Positions 1 through 7,770 of a stretch of 64,000 bases of DNA are shown here, one piece after another. This stretch comes from an uncultured Lachnoanaerobaculum sp. GTDB lineage: Bacteria; Bacillota; Clostridia; Lachnospirales; Lachnospiraceae. Within the stretch, counting starts at the first letter, position 1. The number at the start of each line of letters is the position of its first letter. The DNA is taken from the NCBI GenBank assembly GCA_937925515.1, contig CALALP010000044.1, positions 1-64,000 on the forward strand. Direction: 5' to 3'. The notes beneath the pieces were generated by a model that did no database searches, was not told where the DNA came from, and saw only the letters and a list, made by a program, of their open reading frames with translations. The position numbers and the translations under genes are program-made.

Positions 1-84
1 GGTTTCCTCGCCGTCGGCGAGGAAACCCATAAATAAATGTTGAAATTAAACAAGTATAATAAACTTAATATTTTGCAACACCCT
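1..84. repeat. Right half of a palindromic miniature element (hairpin plus terminal repeat)
   Basis: Positions 1-12 and 16-27 are perfect 12-bp inverted arms around a GTC loop, with core CTCGCC/GGCGAG. About 45 bp further on, TTTTGCAACACCC (71-83) is the reverse complement of the end seen at 48715. This looks like the right-hand part of a MITE-like element whose left end lies before the window. It sits directly upstream of the iron-transport permease gene. The same hairpin core recurs at 44378 and 59706. Confidence 0.6.
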
Positions 85-130
85 CAAATATAAATTATAA
101 ATGTATGCAATTAGTATTAAAAGGAGTAAA

Positions 131-1156
131 ATGAAAAATTTTATTTTTAACAAAAGTTACTTTTCAAAAAAAGCTATTTTAGTTCTTATCTTATTTCCAC
201 TTGTTATTGCTATAATATGTATTGCAATCGGTCGTCTTTATATCCCTGTCCCAAAGGTTGTAGATACCATAAGTAAACTTATTTTAGGAAAAGAAATAGA
301 TGCACAGCTTTATTCAATAATTGTAAACCTAAGAATGCCTAGAATAATCATGGCTATGATAGTTGGGGCAGGGCTTACTTGTGCAGGTGCGGCATTTCAA
401 TCATTATTCTCAAACCCACTTGCGACCCCTGATATCTTAGGCGTTACAAGTGGAACATGTCTTGGAGCTATTGCTGCTATGCTACTTAGCCTTGATTTAG
501 TATCAGTTCAACTTATCGGCTTAGTTTGTGGTTTATTTTCAGTATATATAACAATTAAAGTTGCAGGCGACAAGGAAAATCATTCAGTAGTTTTGTTAGT
601 TCTGTCAGGAGTAATAATCTCTGCTCTTTTCAATGCAATAGGTGCTTTCCTTAGATATACTGCTGACCCAACTGATAAATTACCTGCTATTACCTATTGG
701 CTTATGGGAAGTTTTTCATCAAGCACATACAAAAAAATTCTTATCGGAACACCTCTCATACTTATTGGAATTGTAATGATATTTTTACTTCGTTGGAGGT
801 TAAATGTCTTATCTTTAAGTGAGGACGAGGCAAAATCAAGTGGTATTGAATTAGCTAAAACTAGACTTTGGTTTATAATAGCATCTACATTTATAACTGC
901 CTCTTGTGTAGCAATGTGTGGTCAAGTAGGTTGGATAGGTCTTTTAATTCCTCATCTTGCAAGAATGTTAGTAGGAAGTAACAACAGATATGTTATCCCT
1001 TTAAGTATAAGCCTAGGTGCAAGTGCTATGATAATCATAGACACTATTGCAAGAAGTATTGCTAAAATAGAAATTCCTATCTCTATTATAACTGCGATAG
1101 TTGGAGCACCTGTATTTATCTCACTTCTTAGAAAAACAAAGGGGGGAATGTCATGA
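131..1156 (+). CDS. FecCD-type ABC transporter permease (siderophore/haem/cobalamin importer)
   Basis: Inner-membrane subunit of a type II ABC importer for iron-siderophore, haem or B12-like substrates. About 341 residues, the usual family length, with roughly nine to ten hydrophobic segments. Typical FecCD stretches are present, including the conserved RMPRII segment near the N-terminus and GWIGLLIPHLAR in the C-terminal third, which in this family lies near the ATPase-coupling helix. The start at 131 is preferred over an ATG at 101 because AAGGAG (121-126) precedes it. The stop overlaps the start of the ATPase gene by 4 nt, so the two are translationally coupled. A substrate-binding lipoprotein is expected upstream, outside the window. 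The exact substrate cannot be read from the sequence. Confidence 0.9.
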   Translation: MKNFIFNKSYFSKKAILVLILFPLVIAIICIAIGRLYIPVPKVVDTISKLILGKEIDAQLYSIIVNLRMPRIIMAMIVGAGLTCAGAAFQSLFSNPLATPDILGVTSGTCLGAIAAMLLSLDLVSVQLIGLVCGLFSVYITIKVAGDKENHSVVLLVLSGVIISALFNAIGAFLRYTADPTDKLPAITYWLMGSFSSSTYKKILIGTPLILIGIVMIFLLRWRLNVLSLSEDEAKSSGIELAKTRLWFIIASTFITASCVAMCGQVGWIGLLIPHLARMLVGSNNRYVIPLSISLGASAMIIIDTIARSIAKIEIPISIITAIVGAPVFISLLRKTKGGMS

Positions 1157-1938
1157 AAATAGAGGTAAAAGATGCCGGTTTTGGATACAACAAAGAAAAA
1201 ATAATACTTAGTGGCTTAAATTTTGAACTTAAAGCAGGAGAAGTTTTATCTGTTCTTGGTGCTAATGGAGTTGGTAAAACTACAATGATAAAATGTATAG
1301 TAGGACTTTTAAAATGGGTTAAGGGTGCATCATATATAGATGAAAAAGACATTGCAAGCATGACTCCTAAAGAAATATGGTCAAAAATCTCATATATACC
1401 ACAAGCAAGAGGTTTTGCTTTTTCTTATACAGGTCTTGAAATGGTTTTACTTGGACGAAGTGTACATATTGCAGCCTATTCACAACCAAGTAAAAAAGAT
1501 ATTGAAATAGCAGAGGAAGTTATGGAAAAGATAGGCATATCTCATCTTGCCAATCAAGATTGTAATACTATGAGTGGTGGTCAGTTACAAATGGTTTTAA
1601 TTGCAAGAGCTATTGTGAGCAATCCTCGTATGCTTGTACTTGATGAACCTGAAAGTGGACTTGACTTTAGAAATCAACTTTTAGTGCTTAATCTAATAGA
1701 AAAATTAGTTCATGAGGACGGACTTTGTGCTATAATGAATACACATTATCCTGTAAATGCCTTAAGAATTTCAGATAAGACTCTAATGTTATGCAAAGAT
1801 AAAAGTTATATGTATGGAGAAACAAAGGAAATACTTGTAGAATCTAAGATACAAAAAGCTTTTAAAGTAGAGGTTGTAATGAATAAAATAATGCACAATG
1901 GAAAAGAGTTAAGAGATATAATTCCAGTTTCATTATAA
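1153..1938 (+). CDS. FecE-type ABC transporter ATP-binding protein
   Basis: Cytoplasmic ATPase that powers the adjacent FecCD-type permease. It has 261 residues, normal for the family. Walker A is GANGVGKT at residues 36-43. The ABC signature is MSGGQ, a mild variant of LSGGQ, and Walker B with the catalytic Glu is LVLDEPESG. A switch-region NTHYP stretch follows. The gene overlaps the permease by 4 nt and has a G-rich SD just upstream, so they form one operon. The ROK regulator starts 42 nt downstream and may be co-transcribed. Substrate is probably an iron chelate, by family inference only. Confidence 0.9.
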   Translation: MKIEVKDAGFGYNKEKIILSGLNFELKAGEVLSVLGANGVGKTTMIKCIVGLLKWVKGASYIDEKDIASMTPKEIWSKISYIPQARGFAFSYTGLEMVLLGRSVHIAAYSQPSKKDIEIAEEVMEKIGISHLANQDCNTMSGGQLQMVLIARAIVSNPRMLVLDEPESGLDFRNQLLVLNLIEKLVHEDGLCAIMNTHYPVNALRISDKTLMLCKDKSYMYGETKEILVESKIQKAFKVEVVMNKIMHNGKELRDIIPVSL

Positions 1939-1980
1939 AAGAGGTAATAAGGATATCGAAAAGTAAAAAAGGGGTTTAGT

Positions 1981-3174
1981 ATGAGAACTACGAAAGGAAA
2001 CAGTCTTTTAGAAACTAGACGAATTAATCGTGCTTTAATTAAAAATCTGATTTTTAGAAATGAAAATATAACAAGGATTGATATTGCAAACACTTTATCC
2101 CTCACTCTTCCTACAATTACTACCACAATAAATGACATGCTTAATGAGGGTATATTAGAAGAAATACCACTAAATAGTACTATAAATGGTGCAGGACGCA
2201 GACCAAATGCAATAGCATTTAGGGCTGAAATGGCGTATTCAATAGGGGTTGAACTTGGACCTTACTTTTGTAGTATAGCAGTACTTAACATGAAAGGGCA
2301 AACTCTTAGTAAAAAGATTATTAAATCTCCAAATGAAAAATATAAGGTTATGCTTGATGAAATTTGCAGAAATATATCTGATGTAATTTTGCCCTACCCT
2401 AAAAATAAAATACTTGGAGTTGGTATTGGCTTACCCGGATTTATAAAGTACTCTCAAGGCATTATAAAAAACAACCCTAGAAAAGATTGGAATTTAAAGC
2501 CACTTGCAAAAGATGTTGAGGAAAAAATTGGTATAAAAACTATTATTGATAATAATGTTCGTATCAGAGCCATAGGATTTGAACTTTCAAAAGTTCAAGT
2601 TACAGATAAACCACTTGCATATTTATATACCTCAAAGGGAGTTGCCTGTCCTATTATTGCAAGATATGGGATAATTTCAGGGAATAATTCAGGTGCAGGA
2701 GAACTTGGAGAAACTGTTATTCAAGTAAATGCTAAAAGCTTTGAGCATAAAGTTGTAGATGAGCTTGCAAGTGAAAGAGCTATTTTTGAATCTTGTCAAA
2801 AATACTTACTAGATAATAAATTAAAAAGCCTTAAGGCTATAATTAAAGAAAAATCATTTTACACCATAGAGGATATAATAAGACTACAAAAAGCAGGAGA
2901 TTCTGAGATAAATGAAATCATTGAAAATACTATCAAATACTTAGGTATAGCTCTCTCAAATGTAGTAAACCTTATAAATCCTAAGTTTGTAGTTGTAGAT
3001 GCTTATATTATGAGTTTAGAAAAAAACAGAGAGTATTTAATAAAAAATTCTCATAAATTCTTTTTTGGGTTAAATGAAGAAGAAGTCAATTTTATTTTCC
3101 AACCTTATGATGAATTTTGGGGAGCAAAAGCTGCTGCTCTCTTTGTAATTTCAAATTTGTACTTAGATGCTTAA
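1981..3174 (+). CDS. ROK-family transcriptional regulator (NagC/XylR-like)
   Basis: 397 residues: an N-terminal winged-helix DNA-binding region (about residues 15-70, with ITRIDIANTLSL helix-turn-helix character) followed by a ROK sugar-kinase-like domain. In the ROK part GVGIGLPGF and IIDNNVRIRA are recognisable. The cysteine-rich zinc-binding motif of classic ROK proteins is missing: the equivalent region reads NSGAGELGE and continues without any CxCGxxGC. The usual catalytic Asp context is also weak. It is therefore probably a regulator rather than a sugar kinase. It follows the ABC importer genes closely on the same strand; whether it controls them is inference. Its ligand is unknown. Confidence 0.8.
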   Translation: MRTTKGNSLLETRRINRALIKNLIFRNENITRIDIANTLSLTLPTITTTINDMLNEGILEEIPLNSTINGAGRRPNAIAFRAEMAYSIGVELGPYFCSIAVLNMKGQTLSKKIIKSPNEKYKVMLDEICRNISDVILPYPKNKILGVGIGLPGFIKYSQGIIKNNPRKDWNLKPLAKDVEEKIGIKTIIDNNVRIRAIGFELSKVQVTDKPLAYLYTSKGVACPIIARYGIISGNNSGAGELGETVIQVNAKSFEHKVVDELASERAIFESCQKYLLDNKLKSLKAIIKEKSFYTIEDIIRLQKAGDSEINEIIENTIKYLGIALSNVVNLINPKFVVVDAYIMSLEKNREYLIKNSHKFFFGLNEEEVNFIFQPYDEFWGAKAAALFVISNLYLDA

Positions 3175-3189
3175 GTATATTATATAACC

Positions 3190-3229
3190 AATTTATAGGT
3201 AGAATAAATTCTATTTCTACCTATAAATT
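3190..3229. terminator. Bidirectional terminator-like hairpin between the ROK gene and the toxin gene
   Basis: Perfect 15-bp inverted arms (3190-3204 and 3215-3229) with a 10-nt loop lie between two convergent genes. The hairpin overlaps the last codons and stop of the minus-strand toxin gene and lies just after the plus-strand ROK stop. The stem is AT-rich, so termination strength is uncertain. Confidence 0.6.
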
Positions 3230-3550
3230 ATGTTTCTTTCTCCTTGCTAAAGCCTCTTTATAAACTTTCTCATCTGAACGAGCAGAAATTACTATAATTT
3301 TCATAGTAGTTTCTACATATTCTATTTTATATACTACTCGTATTCCAATATTTTTAAATTTAATTTTAAAAATATTGGTTAAATTTGTACTAGATTTACT
3401 ACCTAGAGGCTTTCCATAACCTCCATTATTTACAGGTAAGGGATTATTTGAAACTTTTTGAATACCTTTCAATACTTGTATACGAATACTATTATCTAAT
3501 TTCTCTAAATCAGATTTCGCCTCTTTTAAGTATACTATATCCCAATTCAT
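3221..3550 (-). CDS. Type II toxin, RelE/ParE family
   Basis: A 109-residue protein with the ParE/RelE fold signature: N-terminal helices (YLKEAKSDLEKLD), then strands carrying YGKPLG, an IRVVYKI segment and a C-terminal IIVISARSDEKVYKEA stretch. RelE-type members cleave mRNA on the ribosome, ParE-type members poison gyrase, and the sequence alone does not decide between them. It overlaps the upstream antitoxin gene by 4 nt (ATGA), typical of coupled toxin-antitoxin pairs. It is a stand-alone pair between the ROK gene and the type VII operon. Confidence 0.85.
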   Translation of the reverse strand: MNWDIVYLKEAKSDLEKLDNSIRIQVLKGIQKVSNNPLPVNNGGYGKPLGSKSSTNLTNIFKIKFKNIGIRVVYKIEYVETTMKIIVISARSDEKVYKEALARRKKHNL

Positions 3551-3864
3551 TCTATTTCTACATCCTCTGCATTAATAATATCATCTTCACTTATTCCAAA
3601 ATCTTCCATAATTTCTTTCATTGAAAAAGTTTCAGAGTTATTTTCTAAACGTTTATTAGCCTCTAGTAACAAATCATAATCTTCTTCTATCTCATTCAAC
3701 CTATTAAATTCTTCTAATGAGAGTATAATAGCAGTAGGTTGATTATTCTTAAGTACAATAAGTTGATTTTTAGTTTGAAGTTTATCAAATATGCGTGAGG
3801 CTTGACCTCTATTAAATTGTGTAATAGGAACTAAACTCTCTAAAACATCATTAGTATAAACCAT
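3547..3864 (-). CDS. Type II antitoxin, Phd/YefM family
   Basis: A 105-residue antitoxin. The N-terminal half carries the Phd/YefM pattern (ITQFNRGQASRIFDKL and then VLKNNQPTAIILSLEEFNRL), which forms the DNA-binding dimer that normally autorepresses the operon. The acidic C-terminal tail (EDFGISEDDIINAEDVEIE) is the expected disordered toxin-neutralising segment. It is first in the pair and is followed by the toxin with a 4-nt overlap. A good promoter lies 30-60 nt upstream. Confidence 0.85.
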   Translation of the reverse strand: MVYTNDVLESLVPITQFNRGQASRIFDKLQTKNQLIVLKNNQPTAIILSLEEFNRLNEIEEDYDLLLEANKRLENNSETFSMKEIMEDFGISEDDIINAEDVEIE

Positions 3865-3895
3865 AGTATTTCTCCTTTTTTATTCTGTATCCACT

Positions 3896-3924
3896 ATTAT
3901 ATAATTATACAACGTAAAAATCAA
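3896..3924 (-). promoter_or_regulatory. Sigma-A-type promoter of the toxin-antitoxin pair
   Basis: On the minus strand TTGATT (3919-3924) is separated by 17 nt from TATAAT (3896-3901). The antitoxin start codon is about 30 nt downstream, after a GGAG-type SD. Read directly from the sequence; the start site was not measured. Confidence 0.6.
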
Positions 3925-3966
3925 CATATATATAGTATAAAATAACTACAAATAGTAATGCAAATA

Positions 3967-4013
3967 TTAAGAAAGTTCAGCTAACTAATTTCTAGTCAGT
4001 TGAACTTTCTTAA
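3967..4013 (-). terminator. Terminator of the type VII secretion operon
   Basis: A long hairpin with about 20-bp arms (3967-3986 and 3994-4013, first 13 pairs perfect) lies 10 nt after the stop of the DUF4176 gene on the minus strand. It separates the type VII operon from the toxin-antitoxin promoter region. Confidence 0.75.
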
Positions 4014-4022
4014 TTAAATTAC

Positions 4023-4301
4023 TTAATTTACCTGCTCTTTATAGAAATCACTTAGATTTTCTAAGAAAGTTTCTCTTTCATCATCTTCATAACCTGTAAA
4101 GAAAACTTCAGCTATATCAGAATGATTAAATAGGAAAGTTCCTACTTCCCCTAAATTACCCTCAGGATACATAACCCCTATATAGTCATATTCCTTATCA
4201 TCATCAGGATCAGTTTGTTTCACTCCATATATCATAAGCTTTTTTACTGCCTCATTTAATAAAACCACACTACCAATAGGTAATAATTCTTTAACCTCCA
4301 T
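4023..4301 (-). CDS. DUF4176 family protein, last gene of the type VII secretion operon
   Basis: A 92-residue cytoplasmic protein with the DUF4176 pattern: it opens ELLPIGSVVLL and contains YDYIGVMYPEG and a following FLFNHSDI stretch. DUF4176 proteins are known neighbours of LXG/WXG effectors in Firmicute type VII loci and are thought to be accessory, perhaps chaperone or immunity-related, but the molecular role is not established. Here it follows the candidate effector gene by 24 nt and is the last gene before a strong terminator, a position that suits an immunity or effector-partner role. No signal peptide or membrane segment. Confidence 0.75.
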   Translation of the reverse strand: MEVKELLPIGSVVLLNEAVKKLMIYGVKQTDPDDDKEYDYIGVMYPEGNLGEVGTFLFNHSDIAEVFFTGYEDDERETFLENLSDFYKEQVN

Positions 4302-4325
4302 TTATAATTCTCCCTTTAAATATTT

Positions 4326-5498
4326 TTATTTTAAAACTGTCTTTAATACCATTTCAGTAGGTAACCAAACCGGCAATACAGACTTAGCTACTGTTTTTGC
4401 AGCACTTTTTGCAATGTTCTTGGTTGTATCTAGTATCTTTTCTTTATTTGACTTAAAGTAATTAGATACTGCTTTCATTCCACCCTTAAAGAAATTCACT
4501 GCTCCTTTACCTACCTTAGCAAGTCCGTCAACAGCTTTCTTTCCTACTTTGGACATACCGTCAAATGCTGCCTTACCAAGGTCTAGTGCAGTATCTGATA
4601 TAAATTCTGTCAGGTCTTTTTCTTGACCCAAGAACTTCTTAGTAGCCCATTTACATATAGCATCTCCTGCCATTGTAAGACCTACTGCCGCTGCTCCAAC
4701 TAAGGCGGCAGGTGCAGTAATTGGCAATCCCATTGCTCCTATTATTCCACCGACTAAGGCAGTAGCACCCCATTTAGCGACTACATTAATACCTGCTCTT
4801 ACGGCTATCTCACTGCCTGTTTCTGCTAGCATTCTTGCATTTATGCCACCATGTTCATCATAGTTATCTAAGAATGAAGATGCAATTTTCTCAGCCCAAC
4901 CTGCAATTTTCTTTCCTTTTTTTAGGACAGCTCCTGTTGTTTTACCAAGCATCTTGAGAAACTTCTTATTGTCAAAAATAGGATTTTTTAAGACCTTAGA
5001 AACCTTCTTTGAATAATCTCTAACTTTTTCAACAACATCTCTAATAATCTCACTTCTTCCTTTGCCTACTGCGACCGGACCAAGTTTCTTGACAAGAATA
5101 TCTATATCATTAGCTGAAAATCCTTTTTTTGCCCAAGCCATCGCCTCATTTGTTAAATTGCCCTCTAAAAAACCTTTATTTCCGGTTGCCCATTTTGCCG
5201 CTGCTCCGACTCCTGTTGTAATACCTGATGTACCTAAGCTGTTCTCACATCTTTCGTACTCTTTTAGTATATTTAAGATACCATTTTCTAAATTTCCAAG
5301 GCTATTTAAATTTTTCTCTAAGCCTACAATAGAACTGTCAATAGCTCTATAAATTTGAGAAAAATGTCCCCCTCTCATACATCTGTATGATTTTACACTT
5401 CTTAGCGAGGCAATAGTATTTGAAACATCTCTTTTATGTGCTTGATATGCACTTACTGCAAAGTCAGCTCCCTGCCAATTTACTTTGATAGAACTCAT
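4326..5498 (-). CDS. Candidate type VII effector with glycine-rich hydrophobic domain
   Basis: 390 residues, not matched to a named toxin family. The first 90 or so residues are helical and end with a YERCENSLG motif. This is a YxxxE-type type VII export motif and nearly copies YEKCENSVG at the end of the WXG100 protein at 6998-7306. The middle (about residues 230-290) is a glycine/alanine-rich hydrophobic stretch (AALVGAAAVGLTMAG and neighbours) able to enter membranes. The C-terminal 100 residues are Lys-rich and amphipathic. It has no signal peptide. A membrane-acting effector exported by the type VII machine is the best inference. A structural substrate is also possible. SD GGGAGG precedes the start. 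Confidence 0.6.
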   Translation of the reverse strand: MSSIKVNWQGADFAVSAYQAHKRDVSNTIASLRSVKSYRCMRGGHFSQIYRAIDSSIVGLEKNLNSLGNLENGILNILKEYERCENSLGTSGITTGVGAAAKWATGNKGFLEGNLTNEAMAWAKKGFSANDIDILVKKLGPVAVGKGRSEIIRDVVEKVRDYSKKVSKVLKNPIFDNKKFLKMLGKTTGAVLKKGKKIAGWAEKIASSFLDNYDEHGGINARMLAETGSEIAVRAGINVVAKWGATALVGGIIGAMGLPITAPAALVGAAAVGLTMAGDAICKWATKKFLGQEKDLTEFISDTALDLGKAAFDGMSKVGKKAVDGLAKVGKGAVNFFKGGMKAVSNYFKSNKEKILDTTKNIAKSAAKTVAKSVLPVWLPTEMVLKTVLK

Positions 5499-5569
5499 TA
5501 ACCTTAACCTCCCTTATTTATATATGTCCCTATCTGCTCATCTAGCAAGGGTGAATAAGTGTTATTTCA

Positions 5570-5884
5570 CTAAGCTATTACATCAGTCTGTAATGTAGCT
5601 GCTGTTTCTTGTGCTGTTCTTTCTGCCTCTTGATATGATTGTGCCATTGCCTGTAAATCAGTAGAATGTTCATTAATCATTCTAACCATTTTATTAATAC
5701 TTTCCTGAAGTCCCTTAGCTTTATTATAATATGCAGTTGCCGCCTCGCCTGCCCAAGAACCACTTAAGCCCTCAACTGTTGAAAGCATGCTTGAAGTTAA
5801 ATTTTGTACTGTTCCTGCTGTTGATGAAAAAGTTTGTGCTGTTGATATAAGTTTTTCAGGTGTTACTCTCAATGTCCCATTCAT
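5570..5884 (-). CDS. WXG100 family type VII secreted protein
   Basis: A 104-residue helical hairpin protein. The WXG turn is W44-A-G46, in SGSWAGEAA, and the C-terminal export signal is a YxxxE motif (YQEAE). The start at 5884 is chosen over an upstream in-frame ATG at 5902 because AAGGAG lies 7 nt before it. WXG100 proteins form dimers that are exported by EssC and often act as partners or chaperones for larger substrates. It is the WXG100 gene closest to the effector, about 70 nt upstream of it, so it may be its partner. Its sequence ends NTDIIA-like (QTDVIA), resembling the protein at 6679. Confidence 0.9.
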   Translation of the reverse strand: MNGTLRVTPEKLISTAQTFSSTAGTVQNLTSSMLSTVEGLSGSWAGEAATAYYNKAKGLQESINKMVRMINEHSTDLQAMAQSYQEAERTAQETAATLQTDVIA

Positions 5885-5923
5885 TTTTAATCTCCTTTTC
5901 AAATTTATTATATTTAGTTTGCT

Positions 5924-6226
5924 TTACTTATATGATCTTGTTGATGCTGTACTTAAGTTTTTCTGCTCCATTGCCTCATACTTTGCAGCATTACTTTCAA
6001 GTGCTTGGCAATACTTTTCTATAGTCTGAAAAAAATTCTCCATAGCGGCTTTATCTGAATTGTACGCATTATGGAAAGCCTCTTTTGCCTCGCCGTCCCA
6101 CATTCCTACAAGCTGTTGCTCACTGGAAGTTAAATCATCTATTGCTTTTTTAAACTGATTATTAAGTTGTCTAAGTTCATTTGCATTGTTTTTTAATTCT
6201 CCTGAAGTTACCTTAATTTCTGCCAT
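5924..6226 (-). CDS. WXG100 family type VII secreted protein
   Basis: A 100-residue helix-turn-helix protein with the WXG motif W43-D-G45 (GMWDGEAKEAF) and a YxxxE export signal (YEAME) near the C-terminus. This is the copy most like canonical EsxA/YukE in length and motif spacing. It lies in the run of small type VII substrates, with an SD AGGAGG just before the ATG. Likely a dimeric core substrate of the secretion system. Confidence 0.9.
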   Translation of the reverse strand: MAEIKVTSGELKNNANELRQLNNQFKKAIDDLTSSEQQLVGMWDGEAKEAFHNAYNSDKAAMENFFQTIEKYCQALESNAAKYEAMEQKNLSTASTRSYK

Positions 6227-6260
6227 TTTAAAATCCTCCTAAAATTTATTTATTGTTTTA

Positions 6261-6671
6261 TTACCAACTTTTGCTTGAACTTCCACCCGTTCCACCACCT
6301 GAACGAGGGGTTATATCCCTTGTTTTGCTTGTTGCAATAGTTTTTGATAGATTTGCTGTGGCTGAATTTCTTGCTCTTGCTATCTCTATTGCCCTAAGCT
6401 CGGCTGCCTTTACACTTTCTGCAATAGTTCTAATTCCCTGTGCTATATTTCTAATCTTTTTTGCAGAGTCATAAATACTATTTTGTACAATCTCTACTTT
6501 ACCAAGATAAGCACTTGAATTATCACTTTGCCAAGCAACTCTTAATCTACTTTTAGTATCTTCTATTTTATTTCTTGAAAGTAGTTCAACTTGCTTAGCT
6601 AGTGCATCAAGTCGTCTTGCCTGAGCCATTGCTTGATTATAATTAAAAAGTACCTCTCCTCTAGTCATCAA
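6261..6671 (-). CDS. WXG100-like helical protein with Gly/Ser tail
   Basis: A 136-residue all-helical protein in the substrate cluster. The position of the WXG turn carries W47-Q-S49 (AWQSDNSSAY), so the Gly is replaced by Ser, as in some divergent ESX partners. It is longer than the classic members: residues 115-136 form a Thr/Gly/Ser-rich tail ending in W. There is no clear YxxxD/E motif after the second helix. It may be the non-signal-bearing half of a heterodimer with a neighbouring WXG100 protein. That is inference. Confidence 0.75.
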   Translation of the reverse strand: MMTRGEVLFNYNQAMAQARRLDALAKQVELLSRNKIEDTKSRLRVAWQSDNSSAYLGKVEIVQNSIYDSAKKIRNIAQGIRTIAESVKAAELRAIEIARARNSATANLSKTIATSKTRDITPRSGGGTGGSSSKSW

Positions 6672-6678
6672 ACACCTC

Positions 6679-6987
6679 CTAAGCTATAATATCTGTATTT
6701 AACTCTTGGTTTTGTGCTGTCAAAGATTTTTCACCTTCCTCATATAAACCTGCCATTGTAAGTAAATCTGTCGGATGCTCGCTAAATCTTTTTATTACTG
6801 TAAGCATCTCTTCTTTTTTGCTCTCAAAGTCATTTCTACTTCGCTCTCCAACACTTCCAACCCAATAACCTGAACTTCTTTGCACAATGTCTTGTATAGC
6901 ATTAAAGTTTTTATCAAGCTCTTTTATTCCTGATTCTACCTCTGCTGCCTTTGTCTTTAATACCTCCGGTTTTACTCTAAGATTCAT
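6679..6987 (-). CDS. WXG100 family type VII secreted protein
   Basis: A 102-residue protein with WXG motif W42-V-G44 (GYWVGSVGE) and export signal YEEGE. N-terminus (LRVKPEVLKTKA) and C-terminus (NTDIIA) match the pattern of the protein at 5570-5884 (LRVTPEKLISTA and QTDVIA), so these two are the closest paralogues in the cluster and probably arose by duplication. SD GGAG precedes the ATG. The gene is followed after 7 nt by the WQS-type gene. Confidence 0.9.
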   Translation of the reverse strand: MNLRVKPEVLKTKAAEVESGIKELDKNFNAIQDIVQRSSGYWVGSVGERSRNDFESKKEEMLTVIKRFSEHPTDLLTMAGLYEEGEKSLTAQNQELNTDIIA

Positions 6988-6997
6988 AGTATCTCCT

Positions 6998-7306
6998 TTA
7001 CACTCTTATACTATTTACTATTGAACCGACACTATTTTCACATTTTTCATACTCTTTTTTTGAGTGTTCTAAATCTAGTATAAGCTTTTCTATCACTTCT
7101 GCCATACTCTGCAAAGTATTATAATCTGATTCAAACTGAGCTGCAAAAGCATCTTTTGCCTCGCCCTCCCACATTGAATTTAGAGCATTTATGTCATTCA
7201 TCATATTATCTCCATTTTTTTTAAGTTTTAAATGCTCTGCTCTTAACCTTTCTATATCACTTTGCAATCTCATAGTATCAATTTCAAGCTTACTATGTCT
7301 TGCCAC
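6998..7306 (-). CDS. WXG100 family type VII protein, likely partner of the effector
   Basis: About 102 residues with W46-E-G48 (SMWEGEAKDAF) and export motif YEKCE near the end. The C-terminal YEKCENSVG is almost identical to YERCENSLG in the N-terminal domain of the large candidate effector at 4326-5498, suggesting shared ancestry or pairing. The start is uncertain: in-frame ATG codons lie at 7321 and 7312. The GTG at 7306 is favoured because a nine-base match to the anti-SD, GGAGGTGAT, ends 4 nt before it. The 5' end touches the 3' end of the 128-residue gene upstream. Confidence 0.8.
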   Translation of the reverse strand: MARHSKLEIDTMRLQSDIERLRAEHLKLKKNGDNMMNDINALNSMWEGEAKDAFAAQFESDYNTLQSMAEVIEKLILDLEHSKKEYEKCENSVGSIVNSIRV

Positions 7307-7679
7307 TCTCATCACCTCCATATAATATTTTATTTATCTGTTTATTTACATTTGATAAATCAATATTTCCCGTGCTACCTACTTTATTTAGAAAACTAAA
7401 TTCTTCTATTCCTTGCTCAAGATTAGATTCTGTATCTGAATAAAGTGCATTGATATTTTGTAATGATGCAGCTAAACATTTAATATTAAACACCTGTATA
7501 TTAAGTTCATCTGATACCTTTGATAAGGCACTGATATTTTCTTCAAATTCAGTTTGTTGCCTTAATCTATGTTTTACTTCTTCAATACTGGAAGTTACTT
7601 TTTTTAATTCACTTCCAAACTCTTTTACTTCCTCACTTAAGTACTCAAGTTTATTAATATTAACTCTTATCTTCACCAT
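7293..7679 (-). CDS. Helical protein of unknown function in the type VII operon
   Basis: 128 residues, predicted all-helical with heptad-like spacing (VKIRVNINKLEYLSEEVKEF at the start), no WXG turn, no signal peptide and no membrane segment. No family recognised. Length and helicity fit the WXG100/LXG-associated small helical partners that accompany type VII effectors. It overlaps the following WXG100 gene slightly and lies first in the run of small helical genes after the YukD-like gene. Function as an export partner is inference. Confidence 0.65.
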   Translation of the reverse strand: MVKIRVNINKLEYLSEEVKEFGSELKKVTSSIEEVKHRLRQQTEFEENISALSKVSDELNIQVFNIKCLAASLQNINALYSDTESNLEQGIEEFSFLNKVGSTGNIDLSNVNKQINKILYGGDESGKT

Positions 7680-7770
7680 ATCTCTCCTTGCTATGTCTGT
7701 ATTATATCTAAACTAAATTATTATTGTTTAAATTCTGATAGAATACATGTTTTTAATGATGAAATGCATA

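Noticed and set aside
1..28. tRNA or riboswitch arm at the window start
   Set aside because: The hairpin matches the dispersed palindrome family found at two other intergenic sites and has no tRNA features.
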